Positions 35,610 to 47,047 of a stretch of 64,000 nucleotides of DNA are shown here, in pieces. The stretch is from Phellopilus nigrolimitatus. Its lineage: Eukaryota; Basidiomycota; Agaricomycetes; Hymenochaetales; Hymenochaetaceae. Location: the NCBI GenBank assembly GCA_021029095.1, contig JAJOHG010000020.1, positions 496,001 to 560,000 of the forward strand, read 5' to 3'. Position numbers and translations under genes: made by a program. Positions within the stretch are counted from its first letter, which is position 1, and every line of letters begins with the position of its first letter. The notes below the pieces were generated by a model. It was not told where the DNA came from and did not search any database. It saw only the letters and a list, made by a program, of their open reading frames with translations.

Positions 35610-36237
35610 ATAGAATGATGATAACTACGATGTTACGCCCAGCACGCCCGAAATTGGTGTTCGGACGGTCCACATTGTTCGACTCGTCGGCGTATGCAAG
35701 ATACTTCAAGTTCATCAAGCGGCAAGCCTGAGCACGAGGAGACGATATAGCTTGTGTATTTCGCTCCCTGGGAAACCACCTTATGTCTTAATTTTATCCA
35801 AGACACTGTGCATAGACCAGGTCAAGCTCGTGGATCGCCTAGCCAAGCTAGTGAAAGCGTTCCCGGACGATGATGAAGACACTCGACAACTCAACGGTGG
35901 CATTGCGGACGACCTACGAGAAACATACGCGTTGTCTAGCTTTTATCGCTCGTATCTCTTCGTTTCCCGGGCATTACCATGAGGCATTCTCTGTGGATAT
36001 CTCTGATATGCTATTCTGCTCTGCTCGTCCCTGTGAATTTCTGCCTGTTTGGGTGCAGTCTCTTCCTCTCCAGCGCAACGAATGAAGCAGATGAAATATC
36101 ACATATGCCTTTCTGAACTCCTCCTGAACCACATAACCAACCTTCCCAACGTATTGAGCTTTGGCGAAAACGCAGGTGACAAAGGAATAATTGACGTAGG
36201 CTCATGCCATCGACACGACAGTAAGTAGATTATCTTT
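35610..36237 (+). pseudogene. Glycosyltransferase fragment, copy 2
   Basis: Similar to 40300-41085 of the intact glycosyltransferase. Near 35625 acgatgttacgcccagcacg aligns with acgatgctgcgtccagcacg. Further on the translation keeps PGKPPYVLILSKTL, RLAKLVKAFPDDDEDT and NGGIADDLRETYALSS, against PGKPLYNLSLSKPL, RLAKLEKAFPDDDEDA and the same last motif. Frames then break; the copy stops just after the equivalent of GVGTCHH. At about 36237 it is joined directly to a galactokinase exon, which marks the duplication junction. Confidence 0.85.
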
Positions 36238-36242
36238 ATTTC

Positions 36243-36450
36243 GCTTGCGTTTTCCAGTCGAGGCAACCCGCTTCCACCTCTATAGGCGTACAAAGTATGC
36301 CTTCCTTGAGGTACCGCGCGTGCTCGAGGTACGTGAAGTTTGTCTACACGGAGCGGCTCCTGCAAGGCGGTATACGAGAGCTCGCCGAGGGCGACCAGCT
36401 CACGCGTCTGATGAAAGAGGCGGATGCATATGGGAGCCGGTAAACCGATG
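36243..36450 (+). pseudogene. Galactokinase 3' exon fragment
   Basis: Starts at the same intron end as the real gene (tgcgttttccagtcgaggc, compare 29388-29407) and translates to VEATRFHLYRRTKYAFLE and VLEVREVCLHGA, against VEATRFQLYKRAKHVFLE and VLEFREVCLRGA. About 60 bases in the middle are deleted, but the ending gaccagctcacgcgtctg...tatgggagccgg is kept. It is more AT-rich than the source exon, as expected for unselected sequence. Confidence 0.9.
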
Positions 36451-36505
36451 GGAATTAACTCGGATTACTCATCACATTGAAGCATACCAAAGCCGAATTA
36501 CTAGT

Positions 36506-36565
36506 GTACAGGTGGGTGTAGAAAGTCTACGGCCCCCCTAAATAAGGAAGGTGGTTCCCGTCCGC
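36506..36565 (+). repeat. Left terminal inverted repeat (60 bp)
   Basis: Perfect reverse complement of 36886-36945. Contains the small palindrome-like word gtagaaagtctac. Confidence 0.9.
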
Positions 36566-36885
36566 GTCGTGCACACACATCCGCATCCTCCGCTGTCGTT
36601 CACCATTGCCTACAGCACGCTGCCAGCTCAAGTTGCCTCCAAACGCTTTGTATTTTATGTAGTATTTGTGGTGGGGCCTTTATCGGACCTACAACCGAGC
36701 TTGAAAATGTGGTCCTAGCTACAGCTCAGATCATGTGACAGCAGTGATAGTGAACGGTGTAACCTCGAATTGACTGTGTATATGTTGTATTTGCATCATG
36801 AATGTATAAAAAGAGGGATTTAACAGTTATACATCGTGTTTAGTCTTTTCGTAGGTAAATGCGACGATGTGGACGTTCGGGCGGT

Positions 36886-36945
36886 GCGGACGGGAACCAC
36901 CTTCCTTATTTAGGGGGGCCGTAGACTTTCTACACCCACCTGTAC
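36886..36945 (-). repeat. Right terminal inverted repeat (60 bp)
   Basis: Perfect reverse complement of 36506-36565. Confidence 0.9.
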
Positions 36946-36951
36946 ATTAGT

Positions 36952-37373
36952 TCTAATTACATCATGCCGAAAAGATTAAATCAGTGGTTATAGAAAGCGA
37001 AAATGAAGGAGCTCGGAATAAGCCCTAGTCACAATGCTTCGCTCGCCGCCCTAAACCCACATTATGGGGAGGTTTAAGAACAAAGAGCGAAGAACTGACA
37101 TAAGCAAAATACAATGGGAGCCATCGCGACGCGCTCACGTGCTAGACGCGAGGCTGTGGCGCATAAATATCAGGTGTGGCTCAGTCCTTAACCTGAATTC
37201 CAACCACGTCCACATCCACGACCACACCCAGCCCTTTGCGAGCCCCCTCGCTATTGTCCATTCCAGCCCACTTGCTACTTGCCACAAGCCACAAACTGAG
37301 CTATTCTTGTGAGCGCCTTTCTATAGTCCTCGACCTCTTGCATTCCTTGTGCTCACCTTTCGTCAAAGCCAGC
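36952..37373. other. Promoter region of orphan copy 2
   Basis: From about 37040 it is closely similar to 30180-30525, including the TATA-like cataaatatc at about 37162. No gene. Confidence 0.6.
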
Positions 37374-39159
37374 ATGTTAGAGACAGTTCGTCGTCTATTC
37401 AAAGGCGTGGACCGCTCGGAACCTACTACAGATGCACCTGAGATTCCTGCCGATTTAAACGATAAAGCTTCGTTCCCCACATTCCACTTCGCCTTTGAGG
37501 CTTTCCCCCAATTCGAAGGCCTGAGCTTCATGGGGCGGTCTTCCATCTGGGGCAGCGCCGGTGGAGAAAGCACTGACGTCCAGTCGACATCTGCAGATGC
37601 AACTCAGACGTCGATGACCGGAGACGAGGTGCGTGCATCTATCGGGTCCCCTATCGACCTGAAGGCTGACTTTAGGTCGCGTGTAGGTCAACGAGCAGAA
37701 CCAGATAGAAGCCGGTGCATCCTCGCCATCCGGATCGACGTCCACGCCACTCAGCGAGGAGTCCAGTGACGAGGACGAAGTACAGCGTATGATAGATCCA
37801 CGGCATGAGAGATGGCCGGAGCTCGACGCTATGATGGATACGCTATTACTTGAGGAGGACGCCATAGGCGTGGAAAGAGTTGGTTCCGCCACATCGGCGG
37901 AAGGAATAGAGGTACGTGCTTTGTCTGTCCACCACAGCTTAGTTGACGAACAAGCCTTCCAGGTGTCTGAAATCGACAACGCCAGCCTTCTCACCATCTT
38001 CCCTGCGTACGAAACGGCGCTCCACTTTCATTATCTGCAATGGCTTCACGACAACAGGATTTTTGATTATCCACACAAGGCACTCACCACAGAGGCCGTC
38101 GACCGTCTCTTCACCATTGGCTGGCTCGACTTGGTGGACCATTTCGACTCTGTTTTGGCGTGCGCTCTGCTCGGCCACGGCGCGTACCGGCGGATCCATC
38201 GGCTCTCAGGCGCGCCGACATACGACGGGAAAATACTCCAGTCACAAGGAAACTGGATGATCTCACCCGACGCGCGTCCCCCGACAAGCAAGCAAATTGA
38301 TGCGTTCATCCGCGAGCAGGAGGAGGCCCGCGAGTCGAATGAAAACAATGATGGATGCAGGGTAAATGGTTATCGCCTTTTGTTTTCCCAGCGTCCGGCT
38401 CGCGATCTCGGCTGGGAGAAGCAGCGTCTCGTCCAACACGGCTATTGGGGCCTCAGATGCATGGGTAGAGATGATGACATGGCAGGGGCCATGATCGAAT
38501 ACCCCGATTCGCGTTTCAAGCCCGCGGGTAAACACCACGAGCAGATCGTGGATAATCAACAGGAGACTTGCCTGACAGCAAAGCCTGTCAGCACACATAT
38601 AGGCACCCCCAGGGGTAAAAAGCGCCAGCGGGATTCCTCTCCCGACGATTCTGAGGACGCGAAAGAGACGGCCCAGCTTCCAAACCGTTCTCCCAGGGAT
38701 TCCCAAATCACCAGTGAAGTCGTCTATGAAGATAGACAGGAGACTTGTCTGCCGATGGACACCACCAGCGCGCAACCGGGCACAGTCGACGATCCCGCGA
38801 GCGACAGTAGAAAGCGCAGTCGGGATTCCTTCGAGGACACATCTGAGGACGTAGGGCACATGATCACGCAACCCGATGTCGACGAAGAAAGGCAGGAGAC
38901 TTATCTACCAATGGATACAGTCAGCGCGCTAGCGCGCACCTCGGCAAGGGATAGCAAAAGGCAAAAATACTACCAATTCCCCGGCATGCCTGAGGAAGTC
39001 CGCCGCAGTGCGCGGATCGAGAATTCGAAGAAGGAAGCCGCCGCGAAAAAAGCCGCCAAGGAAGCCGAATCTTTAATGAAGGCCAGTACATTGAACAAGA
39101 GCAGCAGACCGAAGACCAGTCGAAGGCGTGGTGGAAATCCCGCGCAAGCACGTCGGTAA
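37374..39159 (+). CDS. Orphan two-exon protein, copy 2
   Basis: Paralogue of 30526-32321 with the same structure: exons 37374-37628 and 37687-39159, about 575 residues. It opens MLETVRRLFKGVDRSEP and ends with the identical SRRRGGNPAQARR. Compared with copy 1 it has four extra N-terminal residues (DLND region), lost one of the two AAAKEAAAKKAA helix units and lost residues around PSRR. The frame is open throughout and most differences are substitutions spread along the gene, so both copies look functional. One stretch (38452-38639) is almost identical to copy 1 (31596-31783), unlike its surroundings. Function unknown; basic patches (GKKRQRDSS, RKRSRDS) may be nuclear signals. Confidence 0.8.
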
Positions 39160-39266
39160 TGCAAGGTCTTCTAATCGACGCTGGCGACCAACGACAAAGG
39201 GGATGTTGAACATGAAACAACTGTGTGTAAGCGTTTGGTAGTCAAAGGGCAGAGCGTAGTAGTTGG

Positions 39267-39704
39267 TAGGGCTCCGCACCGTACCGTATACGGTTACGAC
39301 CGTATAGCACAGTCCCGTTTACGGATACGATCCGTACGAACACGGTCCGTATGAAGGTGAACAGTGCCCACTTACGGTACGGATACGGTCCAAATACGGT
39401 ACGGCCGTAATCCGTAATTTACGGCCTTGACATCCGTTTTCAAGCAGCTACGGACAACTCACAATGCAGAAAGTTATTTATTTGAGCTATATTGGCACCT
39501 CATAACGTAGTATAACTCACTGCAAGCACCAGATACTCGAATATAGCAGGGGCCGTATACGGCACTTGAAGTGTCACATCGTTACGGACACTGCCCGTAA
39601 ATTACGATCCGTATTTTGAAAATTTTGAGGCGCTTACGATACGGTTACGGGACCGTATACGGTACGGCCGTAAACCGTAATTACGGTTACGGTGCGGAGC
39701 CCTA
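39267..39704. mobile_element. hAT-like MITE with 8-bp target-site duplication
   Basis: 438-bp insertion. Ends are TAGGGCTCCGCACCGTA and its reverse complement TACGGTTACGGTGCGGAGCCCTA (the outer 15 bases are perfect), fitting the hAT end pattern YARGG. Flanking octamers gtagttgg (39259-39266) and gacgttgg (39705-39712) agree at six of eight bases. The interior is built from many small words of the cggtacgg / ccgtaatccgta type and has no coding capacity. The paralogous segment at 32436-32447 lacks it and shows one octamer, proving insertion after duplication. Confidence 0.92.
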
Positions 39705-39874
39705 GACGTTGGGGTCTGAGTCTCAAAGTTTTGTCCATTCTTCTTTTCCCCTCTTCTTTATATAGTATCGATGCCATGTTTGTCGCACGCGTATTGTCGA
39801 GCCACCGCTGAAATTTCGAGATTGTTCTTCTGGCGTTTGCCCCCAAACGGAAACGATACTGATCGTTTCTTGGC

Positions 39875-40110
39875 GGAAAGAGTATTACATAGATATCATG
39901 TTCAGCAAATAAGAACACTAGTTGATCCGTTGACAGACGATGCAGCATCGAGCACGATAGAGATGCCGTTTGAGTGGGTAATCTAAACCACGAAATGTCA
40001 GCTCGAGGCATGGGTTTCGCGCTCGTACTAACCCATCCTGTTCGTTTCATGCAACGTCGTCGCAGTTGACCGGTTTTGCTTTCCGAGTGAACATTGCGTA
40101 GGCTTTGATC
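39875..40110 (-). pseudogene. Aminotransferase 5' fragment, second copy
   Basis: On the minus strand, attacccactcaaacggcat... and gtgctcgatgctgcatcg match exon 2 of the aminotransferase at 218 onward, preceded by the intron words tgcctcgagctgacatttc. The start region is shifted (an ATG near 40094) and reaches TGA after about 15 codons; exon 2 dissolves after about 30 codons. It lies divergent from the intact glycosyltransferase, in the same arrangement as the copy at 32.7 kb. Confidence 0.85.
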
Positions 40111-40172
40111 TGAGACGTGTCTTGCCAGCTCAGTAACACTAGTCCCTGCCTCTGACTCGACTAAGGGACGCC

Positions 40173-42642
40173 ATGCTAAGTTCTCAGAGTAAAGTATCGG
40201 GCAAGCTTACAGTTGGAGAGAAACATAATCTTCGGCCGAAACCTTATAAAGGCAACTCCGTCTGCTGCGCCGTTCTGACATCTGCAACTTGTATGGATCG
40301 CACGATGCTGCGTCCAGCACGCTCCAAACATCAGTCCGAATGGTCCACAGCCAATTCGTCTGCGTCTGCGAAATACTTTGTCCAGCATGAGCGAGAGGAA
40401 GAGAGTCTGCAGGTGATACACCGGCCTCATCGTCGTCTGAAGCCACCGTCTCGTCCAACTTCTGTGAAAATTGCTTTGGCTTGTGTACTCTCTTGTATTC
40501 TGCTCCTTGGATATCGCAACATTGGTCTTAGGAAAACTACAACCTCTAGTCGTACGGCAGCCCAGGAGCCATCGCACGAGCGCAATACTCTTGCCACCCA
40601 GCATACCAAGCCGAACCAGTCTTCGTCGCCCCCAGGAAAACCACTTTATAATTTAAGTTTGTCCAAACCTCTGCGCGTAGATCGCGTCAAACTCTCGGCT
40701 CGCCTAGCCAAGCTAGAGAAAGCGTTCCCGGACGATGATGAAGACGCATTCGACAATCTCAACGGTGGCATTGCAGACGACCTGCGAGAAACATACGCGT
40801 TGTCTAGCTGGCCACCTCTCATCTCTCGTATTCCCTCGTTTTCCGGACATCACCACGAGGCGTTCTCTGTGAACATCTCTGACATGCTATTCTGCTCTGC
40901 GAGTCCCTGTAAAATCCTCCTTCCTGTTTGGGCTCAGTCGCTCTCTCCAGCGCAACAGACGAAACAAATGCGACAACTCATACACCTTTCTGAACGCTTG
41001 AATCGCACGCTCGTTCTTCCCAACGTAGCGAGTTTCGGTGACAACTCGGGCGACGGAGGCACGGTAGGCGTAGGCACATGCCATCATTACCCATTTACGC
41101 GTTATTTTGACGCATCTAAGCTTCTGCGGGCTTCGCAAAACATGGGTCGAGACCGGAAGAGCGCAGTTCCTATGCAACCCTTCCTTGAATGGACGAAGTA
41201 TCGCCCTGTGCGTCCTTCGGCCCGAGTTGTCATCGTTGCTTCGGAACCTTCCAACGAAACTCATGGCTTGGTCTATAGGATGTCTGGTGCGGAAATCCGG
41301 GTTGACGAGCGAGCTGAGAAAGGAAGGGGAAGACACAAGAACTGCCTCCCATCAAAGGCGTCCAAGCTCAATTTCAAAGACGGTCCTGTTTTTGTAGTGT
41401 CGCCCTCCAGACATATAGGGCCATTCTCTAAGTCGTCTGCGCCCCTTGAAACCTCGCCGCCGTACACAATTGACGATGACAGTAATGGCGAACTAGAAAG
41501 TGATGCAGAATCGAACGTAGTTACTTCCTCGTACTTTGACGGAGTGCGTGCGTTCTTGAGTGGCGAAGAACGGCCCTCGGACAATCTGGAAAATCTTGCA
41601 CTCGGTGAAGAAACTATGGATTCCAATTCTGCTCTTCCGCTTCGCATCGGTGACCCCGATGTGCTCGTCATCGAATGGGGTCTTGGTCTGTCTCTGTCCT
41701 CGGGGAAATTCTTATTGGAAAGAGCCTCGAACAATGCGACTGTGCTGGATTATTCTCCTCGTCTGTACACCCTTGCTGCGCACATCGTTTCTATGCTTCC
41801 GATGCCATTGAACATCCTGCGCTTGACCTCGTCTCTGCCTGCTGTCTCTCTGAGTGATTCATTGCAGAACGACATGCTTCTCGATGGTCAAAGCTGCTCC
41901 AAAATTGTCTTCGAGAAAATCGCGGATCTCGTGCGGGCCATCAGGAATCCTGATGAGGGAGATAGTGATAATGGGAATAATACAACTTTTGTCGACCAAG
42001 AAGAGATGAACATTGCAGAAAGCTCGAATTCAACTCGATTACTAGGCACAATATGGTTTGGTTCAGACTTTGCACATGATCTAGAAATGATTCAACAGCA
42101 TGGAGCAGCTACTTCTTCCTCTCCGGATTCCCTTTCAGCTATCGAGAATGTTGCTGAGGAGTCGTATCTCGGCGACGGAACCACCGGTCTCTACTCGCAC
42201 TCGGACACCCATGAAGACCAACCTCTCAACTCCTCCGGTGCTATATCCTCTAACGGCACTTTTCAGCAATTCCTTTTAACTAATCTTTCCGCTGCCCTCT
42301 CTGAATTTCCTGGCCCGAGACGTCTTTCCTGGTTTGGAGATACTGAGTTTCACAAGGACGTCGCGACGCTTGCGATTTTGGAAGAGATTATCGAGAAGCA
42401 CGCGGATCTTGTGTATAGTCTTAAATGCACGAAGTCTGTCCTTAGTTTCTATTATCTTGGCCTCCTCTTTTGACGCAGCGACATTGTTTTGTCTCTTCAG
42501 GATGGAGGGAAACACTACCTCAAAGATTGACGACGTTGGAATCCAAGAAATTCCTATTACATCTATTGTCGAAGAGAATGGTCGCACCCTTCACACATTG
42601 CAGAGCCGCTTCGACAGACGGTCCTCCGTCGAGCAAACATAG
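40173..42642 (+). CDS. Putative type II membrane glycosyltransferase (fucosyltransferase-like)
   Basis: About 780 residues, one long exon and at least one 3' intron. A short cytosolic N-terminus is followed by one membrane helix (about residues 98-114, SVKIALACVLSCILLLGY), then a stem rich in Ser/Thr/Pro: type II Golgi topology. Lumenal part: HEAFSVNISDMLFCSASPC, LLPVWAQSLSPAQQTKQMRQL, LSERLNRTLVLPNVASFG, GTCHHYPFTRYFDAS, ILEEIIEKHADLV. The LNRTLVLPNV block and its Cys-containing neighbours resemble O-fucosyltransferase-like proteins common in Agaricomycetes. The 3' end is uncertain: I favour splicing near 42412 to 42521, ending RRSSVEQT; reading on would end at 42473. Two degenerate partial copies lie upstream. 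The family call is moderate; no activity can be read from sequence. Confidence 0.65.
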
Positions 42643-42966
42643 CAGCTACTGTGCATCATCAATACAAGGGAAGATAAACAGACGAGTTGCATTTTGGCAA
42701 AGTCCAAGCTGGATTTTCTACCCGTTTGACGCGGCTTCTAGGCACTTCGTTCTGCTCAATAATCGGCCATGATATTACTTTGAAGTGGGGCTAGATGAAT
42801 TTCCGAACGCTACAATACAGTTGCCAGCGAAATGTACACAATAACGATGGGAAGGATCGTGATAGTCTAAGCAGGATAGCTGCCCTCTTCGCTAGAGGAT
42901 CTGTTAAGATGCTTACTCTAGGAATTAAGTAATTAATTAAATCGATGCAAAATTACCGCAATGCAT
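42643..42966. other. Convergent intergenic region
   Basis: Between the 3' ends of the glycosyltransferase and Lon genes. AT-rich with ttaattaattaaat near 42930. Nothing else seen. Confidence 0.5.
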
Positions 42967-45900
42967 TTAAAGAGAAAGCGTGTCCTTCCACCTCTCCGTG
43001 ATGGCCTCCCCGCGGAAGACCTCATGCAGGACCTCTCTGACGTGCTCGACATAGACGAAGCGAATGCCGGTCTTCACACTCTCCGGCACATTCTCCTCGA
43101 TATCCATGCGATTGGCCTGTGGTGCGATGATAGTCTTAATTCCAGCACGGTGTGCGGCGAGGATCTTCTCCTTCAGCCCGCCGACCGGCAGAACTTGACC
43201 AACGAGTGAGATTTCGCCCGTCATAGCTATGCAGAGGAACAATTTGTGAGCTCGCAAACCCTTCACGTCCAAATAATGACACTCACCGATGTCAGGGTTG
43301 ACCTTCGTCTTTGTGAAGAGCGAGACGAACGCCGTTAGAAGGGCCGTGCCCGCGCTGGGGCCCTCCTTTCCGATGCTTCCTTCTGGCATGTGTACATGCA
43401 CGTCAATCTCCGTCATGAAAAGGTCTGCAGGTGAATTCGTGATGCCGAGTTCGTACGCGTGGGCCTTCACCCAACTCAGCGAAATTTGTGCGCTCTCCTT
43501 AATCACCTCGCCAAGCTTGCCCGTCAGCTGAAGACCTCCTTTGCCAGGCATGCTCTGAAATGAAAGTTGAGGTCAACAGCAAGATGAGAAATTGTAGATT
43601 TGCTGTACTGACACCAGCTTCAATGGGCATAACTGCACCGGAACCATTACCGAGGTATCCAAGCCCTGTGCTTACACCCGGAGGAGGCGCAAAGCCGTAC
43701 ATCCTGTCCTTGTAGTACACTGGCGGGCCGACATAGTCCTTCAGGTTCTCCGGAGTGACGCGGACGTGCACACTGTCGGGAACCTTGAGAGGCCTGCGCT
43801 CTTCCGTCGTCACGACCTTCTCATCCTGTATCTTCGACTCTGGTTCTTTGGAGGACTTCGTGGAAGTAGATTCAGACGAAGGAGCATTGCTGGGAGGCTC
43901 CTGAGATTCGACAGTCATCGGCTCATTTTGAGAGGCTGCGGTTGTCGCATCTGGCTTGGCCGCCTGTGGCTCTGGGAAAACATCCTCTCCGAAATCTTTC
44001 ACGATGTTAAAGGCAGCCTTGCGGTAAATCTAAGTCATGCAAAATCATCAAGAAAGGTATGTTATGATATTGCGATAATGAGTAGAGAAGAAGATACGAA
44101 CCTTGTCAATGTGCTTCTTGAGATTACGCACACCACTCTCCCGGCAGTAGTATTTGATGAGTGAATCAACAGCAGTAGAATCCAGAATTACATCCGCATC
44201 CTTAAGGCCCGATGCCTCCTTGGCTTGCGGTCCTAAATACTTTTCTGCAATGACCGACTTCTCTTCTGATACGTACCCGCTAACTTCCATGACCTCCATG
44301 CGGTCTAAGAGCGGCGCGGGAATTGTGTCGAGCATGTTTGCCGTACAGACGAAAAGAACGTGAGAGAGGTCCACAGGAACATCCATGCTTTAAAAGAAAT
44401 AATCGTGAGCTCGAGCTCCAAAAATAAGCTGGTAGAAGAAAAGGACTGACTAATGATCCAAGAACGCAGAGTTCTGCTCCGGGTCTAACATCTCCAAAAG
44501 AGCACTCGCAGGATCGCCGTTGTATCCTTTACCAATCTTATCGACCTCGTCGATAAGAACTAGAGGATTTTCGGTACCAACACGTTTCAACGCTTGGATA
44601 ATCTTGCTTGGTAGTGCGCCGACGTATGTCCTGCGATGACCTTTGATCTCCGCGATATCTGTCAGGCCTCCAACAGAGAACCGAAAGAATTGGCGGTTGA
44701 GCGCGCGTGCTATAGACTTGCCGATCGATGTTTTCCCGACGCCTGGCGGACCGACAAAACACAGAATCTTGCCCTCTACGGTGCCACGCAGCTTGCCGAC
44801 AGCGAGGAACTCAAGGATGCGGTCCTTGACGTCCTTCAGCCCATAATGGTCGTCATCAAGAACCTTCACGGCATGTGCAATAGAGTAGTTCTCTGGCGAG
44901 TGAACACCCCACGGAATCTGAGGAAACCTGATATTCGCAAAACTCGTTCAGGTAAAAGTAAGTTGATTAGGCATACCTAAGTAAGCCATTCGAGGTAGTT
45001 GCGCGTTACGTTCGCTTCGGACGCAGCAGGCTCAAGATGCATAAGCTTGTTCAACTCCTCATCGAAAACCTTCCGTACGCCCTCGGGCATTTTCAGCGCG
45101 TTCGCACGCTCCTTGAATTTCTCAATGAGCTTGTCCTTTCCGTCCGATTCCATACCGAGCTCCTTTTTAATGCCCTTGAGCTGTTCCATGAGGTAGTACT
45201 CGCGTTGGCGTTTAGCAATCTTGCTGTCGACATCGCGCGAGAGCTTGCTCTGGAGCTGCGCATTGATAAGCTCCTTCTTCAGCACGAGCAGGGCTTTGCG
45301 AAGGCGATCTTCGACAACGAGCGACTCTAGGACGTCCTGCAGTTCGCTGACTTCTCCCGTAGACACTGCCGCGGCAAAGTCTGCGAGCTTATCCGGCTCG
45401 TCGAAGACGTTCGTTGCGACTTGGTTGATTGAGAAGTTCGTAATCTGGTCCCGGAAGAGCGGATTCAGCTGAGCGATGTCTTTGAAGACGGAAACGATCT
45501 CGGACATGAATGCACGAATATACTGATCATCCTTATTGTATGGCTGGGTTACCAGGTTTTCGACATTAACGAGCGAGATATTAAGGTCCTGCAGGAAGGC
45601 TGTCTGAAGAGGGGCTGCGCAAAATAGATCAGACAAGCTACGTTCAGGCGGGTTAAGTATGTTACTCACCCATTGATTGAGATACCACGTCGCTAGCCGG
45701 GGAGCCTTCTTCGGTTGGCGGAGGCGACGGCGGTGGAGTCGGTAACCCATCCACGCCCTCTGCGACATCCACAACAGAAGCAGTCGACGCAGCCGCACCC
45801 GATTTCACCAGTTCCGTAAGCTTAATTCTGCGGTGGGGATACAGCACAGCCGTAAGCCCTTCGTCCTTATCGTCCTTGCCCGACGCCGCAAACACGCTTG

Positions 45901-46660
45901 TGATCTGTGCAAACACGCCCACGTCGTGCACCGAGTTGATGTCCGTGATCACGTCGCTGTCCGTATTCTCGTCCTTGAGCAGGAATGCACCGAGGTAGGG
46001 CTGGCCGCGCTTCATCATTTCCTTAATCGCGGCGACCACACCCGGATTGCGTACTACGACAGCCTTGTAGAAGCCGGGGAAAAGTGGACGTCGTGCAATG
46101 GGGAGAGCCAAAACTTGCGGGTAGTTGTCCGGGACAGATTGTTTGGATATTTGTGTCGGAGAGCCGGGCGAGGAGCCTGAGGAGCTTGGAGGAGCCTGCC
46201 CAGAGGACGAGCTCGAGCCTCCAGAGTTGCCGGGCGCGTCGCTGCCAGCAGGAGGCGGGGCTGAGGATGACGACGCCGAACCACGGCCTGGGTCATCCTC
46301 TCCCGACTCTAACCGTACATCCGCATCTTTAGCGGCATCTTTGGCCTGCTCACCCGTAGAGTCCGACTCTGCGACGTCAGAAGCCGCTTCAGGGTCGTCT
46401 TCATCCTCCTGCTCGTTCCTCTTGGTGTTCATCCAACGGGGATGCCGCGCAGAGCTCGTCGGCCGCGGGAGGTCGGCAACAGACGAGCTGTAAAATGAAC
46501 GCAGGCGCACAAATGCCGCTTGCTGCCGCAGCCTCGACTGCAGGTAGTTTGTGCTCGCCAGCTGGATGTGTAGAGACGATGGTCCTGGGTCACGGAGCAC
46601 GCGACATACCTGTTGGGGTCTCCTCGCCGCGGAAGAAAAGAGCGAAGCGGTGAGGCTCAT
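42967..46660 (-). CDS. PIM1: Mitochondrial Lon protease
   Basis: ATP-dependent serine protease of the mitochondrial matrix that degrades misfolded proteins and helps maintain mtDNA. The N-terminus ([20 protein letters not shown], Arg/Ser/Ala-rich) is a typical presequence, followed by an acidic Ser-rich region. The LON substrate domain has [18 protein letters not shown] and [11 protein letters not shown] helical region includes [20 protein letters not shown]+ domain: Walker [14 protein letters not shown], Walker [15 protein letters not shown], sensor [12 protein letters not shown]. An acidic insert separates it from the protease domain, where the catalytic Ser is in [11 protein letters not shown] and the Lys in [17 protein letters not shown]. 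It ends RWKDTLSL. About seven introns, clean frame. Length fits fungal Pim1 (about 1,100 residues). Confidence 0.95.
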
Positions 46661-47047
46661 CGCGATGGCGTAGCGTTCGGCGACGCAGGAGATGAGTCGC
46701 CGCCTCTATCGTCGAGGTTGTCGAAGAGATGGTCGATGAGTGAAGACGCGTATTCAGCAAACTCGGCGCGAGAATTTGGCAAGATGACCTAACACGTCAA
46801 CTTATCTTATCAGATAGCCGATGCAATCCCTTCAAAACTAATCATCATGTATGCAGATTTCAATGCTGGAAAAGATAAGTATAAGAGGTGAGTGGGATAT
46901 ATATTTAGGAGTATAATGCCAATGCTAAATGATTAGATGGAACAACGATGGATGGATGGATGTACTACAAAGTCCGTGCGAACAATGAGAGACTAAGTAA
47001 AACAATGTTCATGAAAAAATCGCTCGAGGCGTGTCCTCGTTAGTCTG
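46661..47047. other. Intergenic region between Lon and the RhoGAP gene
   Basis: Lon promoter plus RhoGAP 3' flank. A short (GGAT)n stretch lies near 46950-46960. No gene. Confidence 0.5.

Larger units (their letters stand above)
36500..36951. mobile_element. Non-autonomous inverted-repeat element (MITE-like), 60-bp perfect TIRs
   Basis: Left arm 36506-36565 and right arm 36886-36945 are exact reverse complements over 60 bases. They begin gtacaggtgggtgtagaaag and extend six more bases outward with one mismatch. The 320-bp interior is AT-rich and has no coding capacity. A target-site duplication is not certain, so the superfamily is not assigned. It sits in the segment between the galactokinase fragment and orphan copy 2. 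Confidence 0.88.

Noticed and set aside
36245..36541. Open frame resembling galactokinase taken as a gene
   Set aside because: Only one exon's worth of homology with an internal deletion and no kinase motifs; called a pseudogene fragment.
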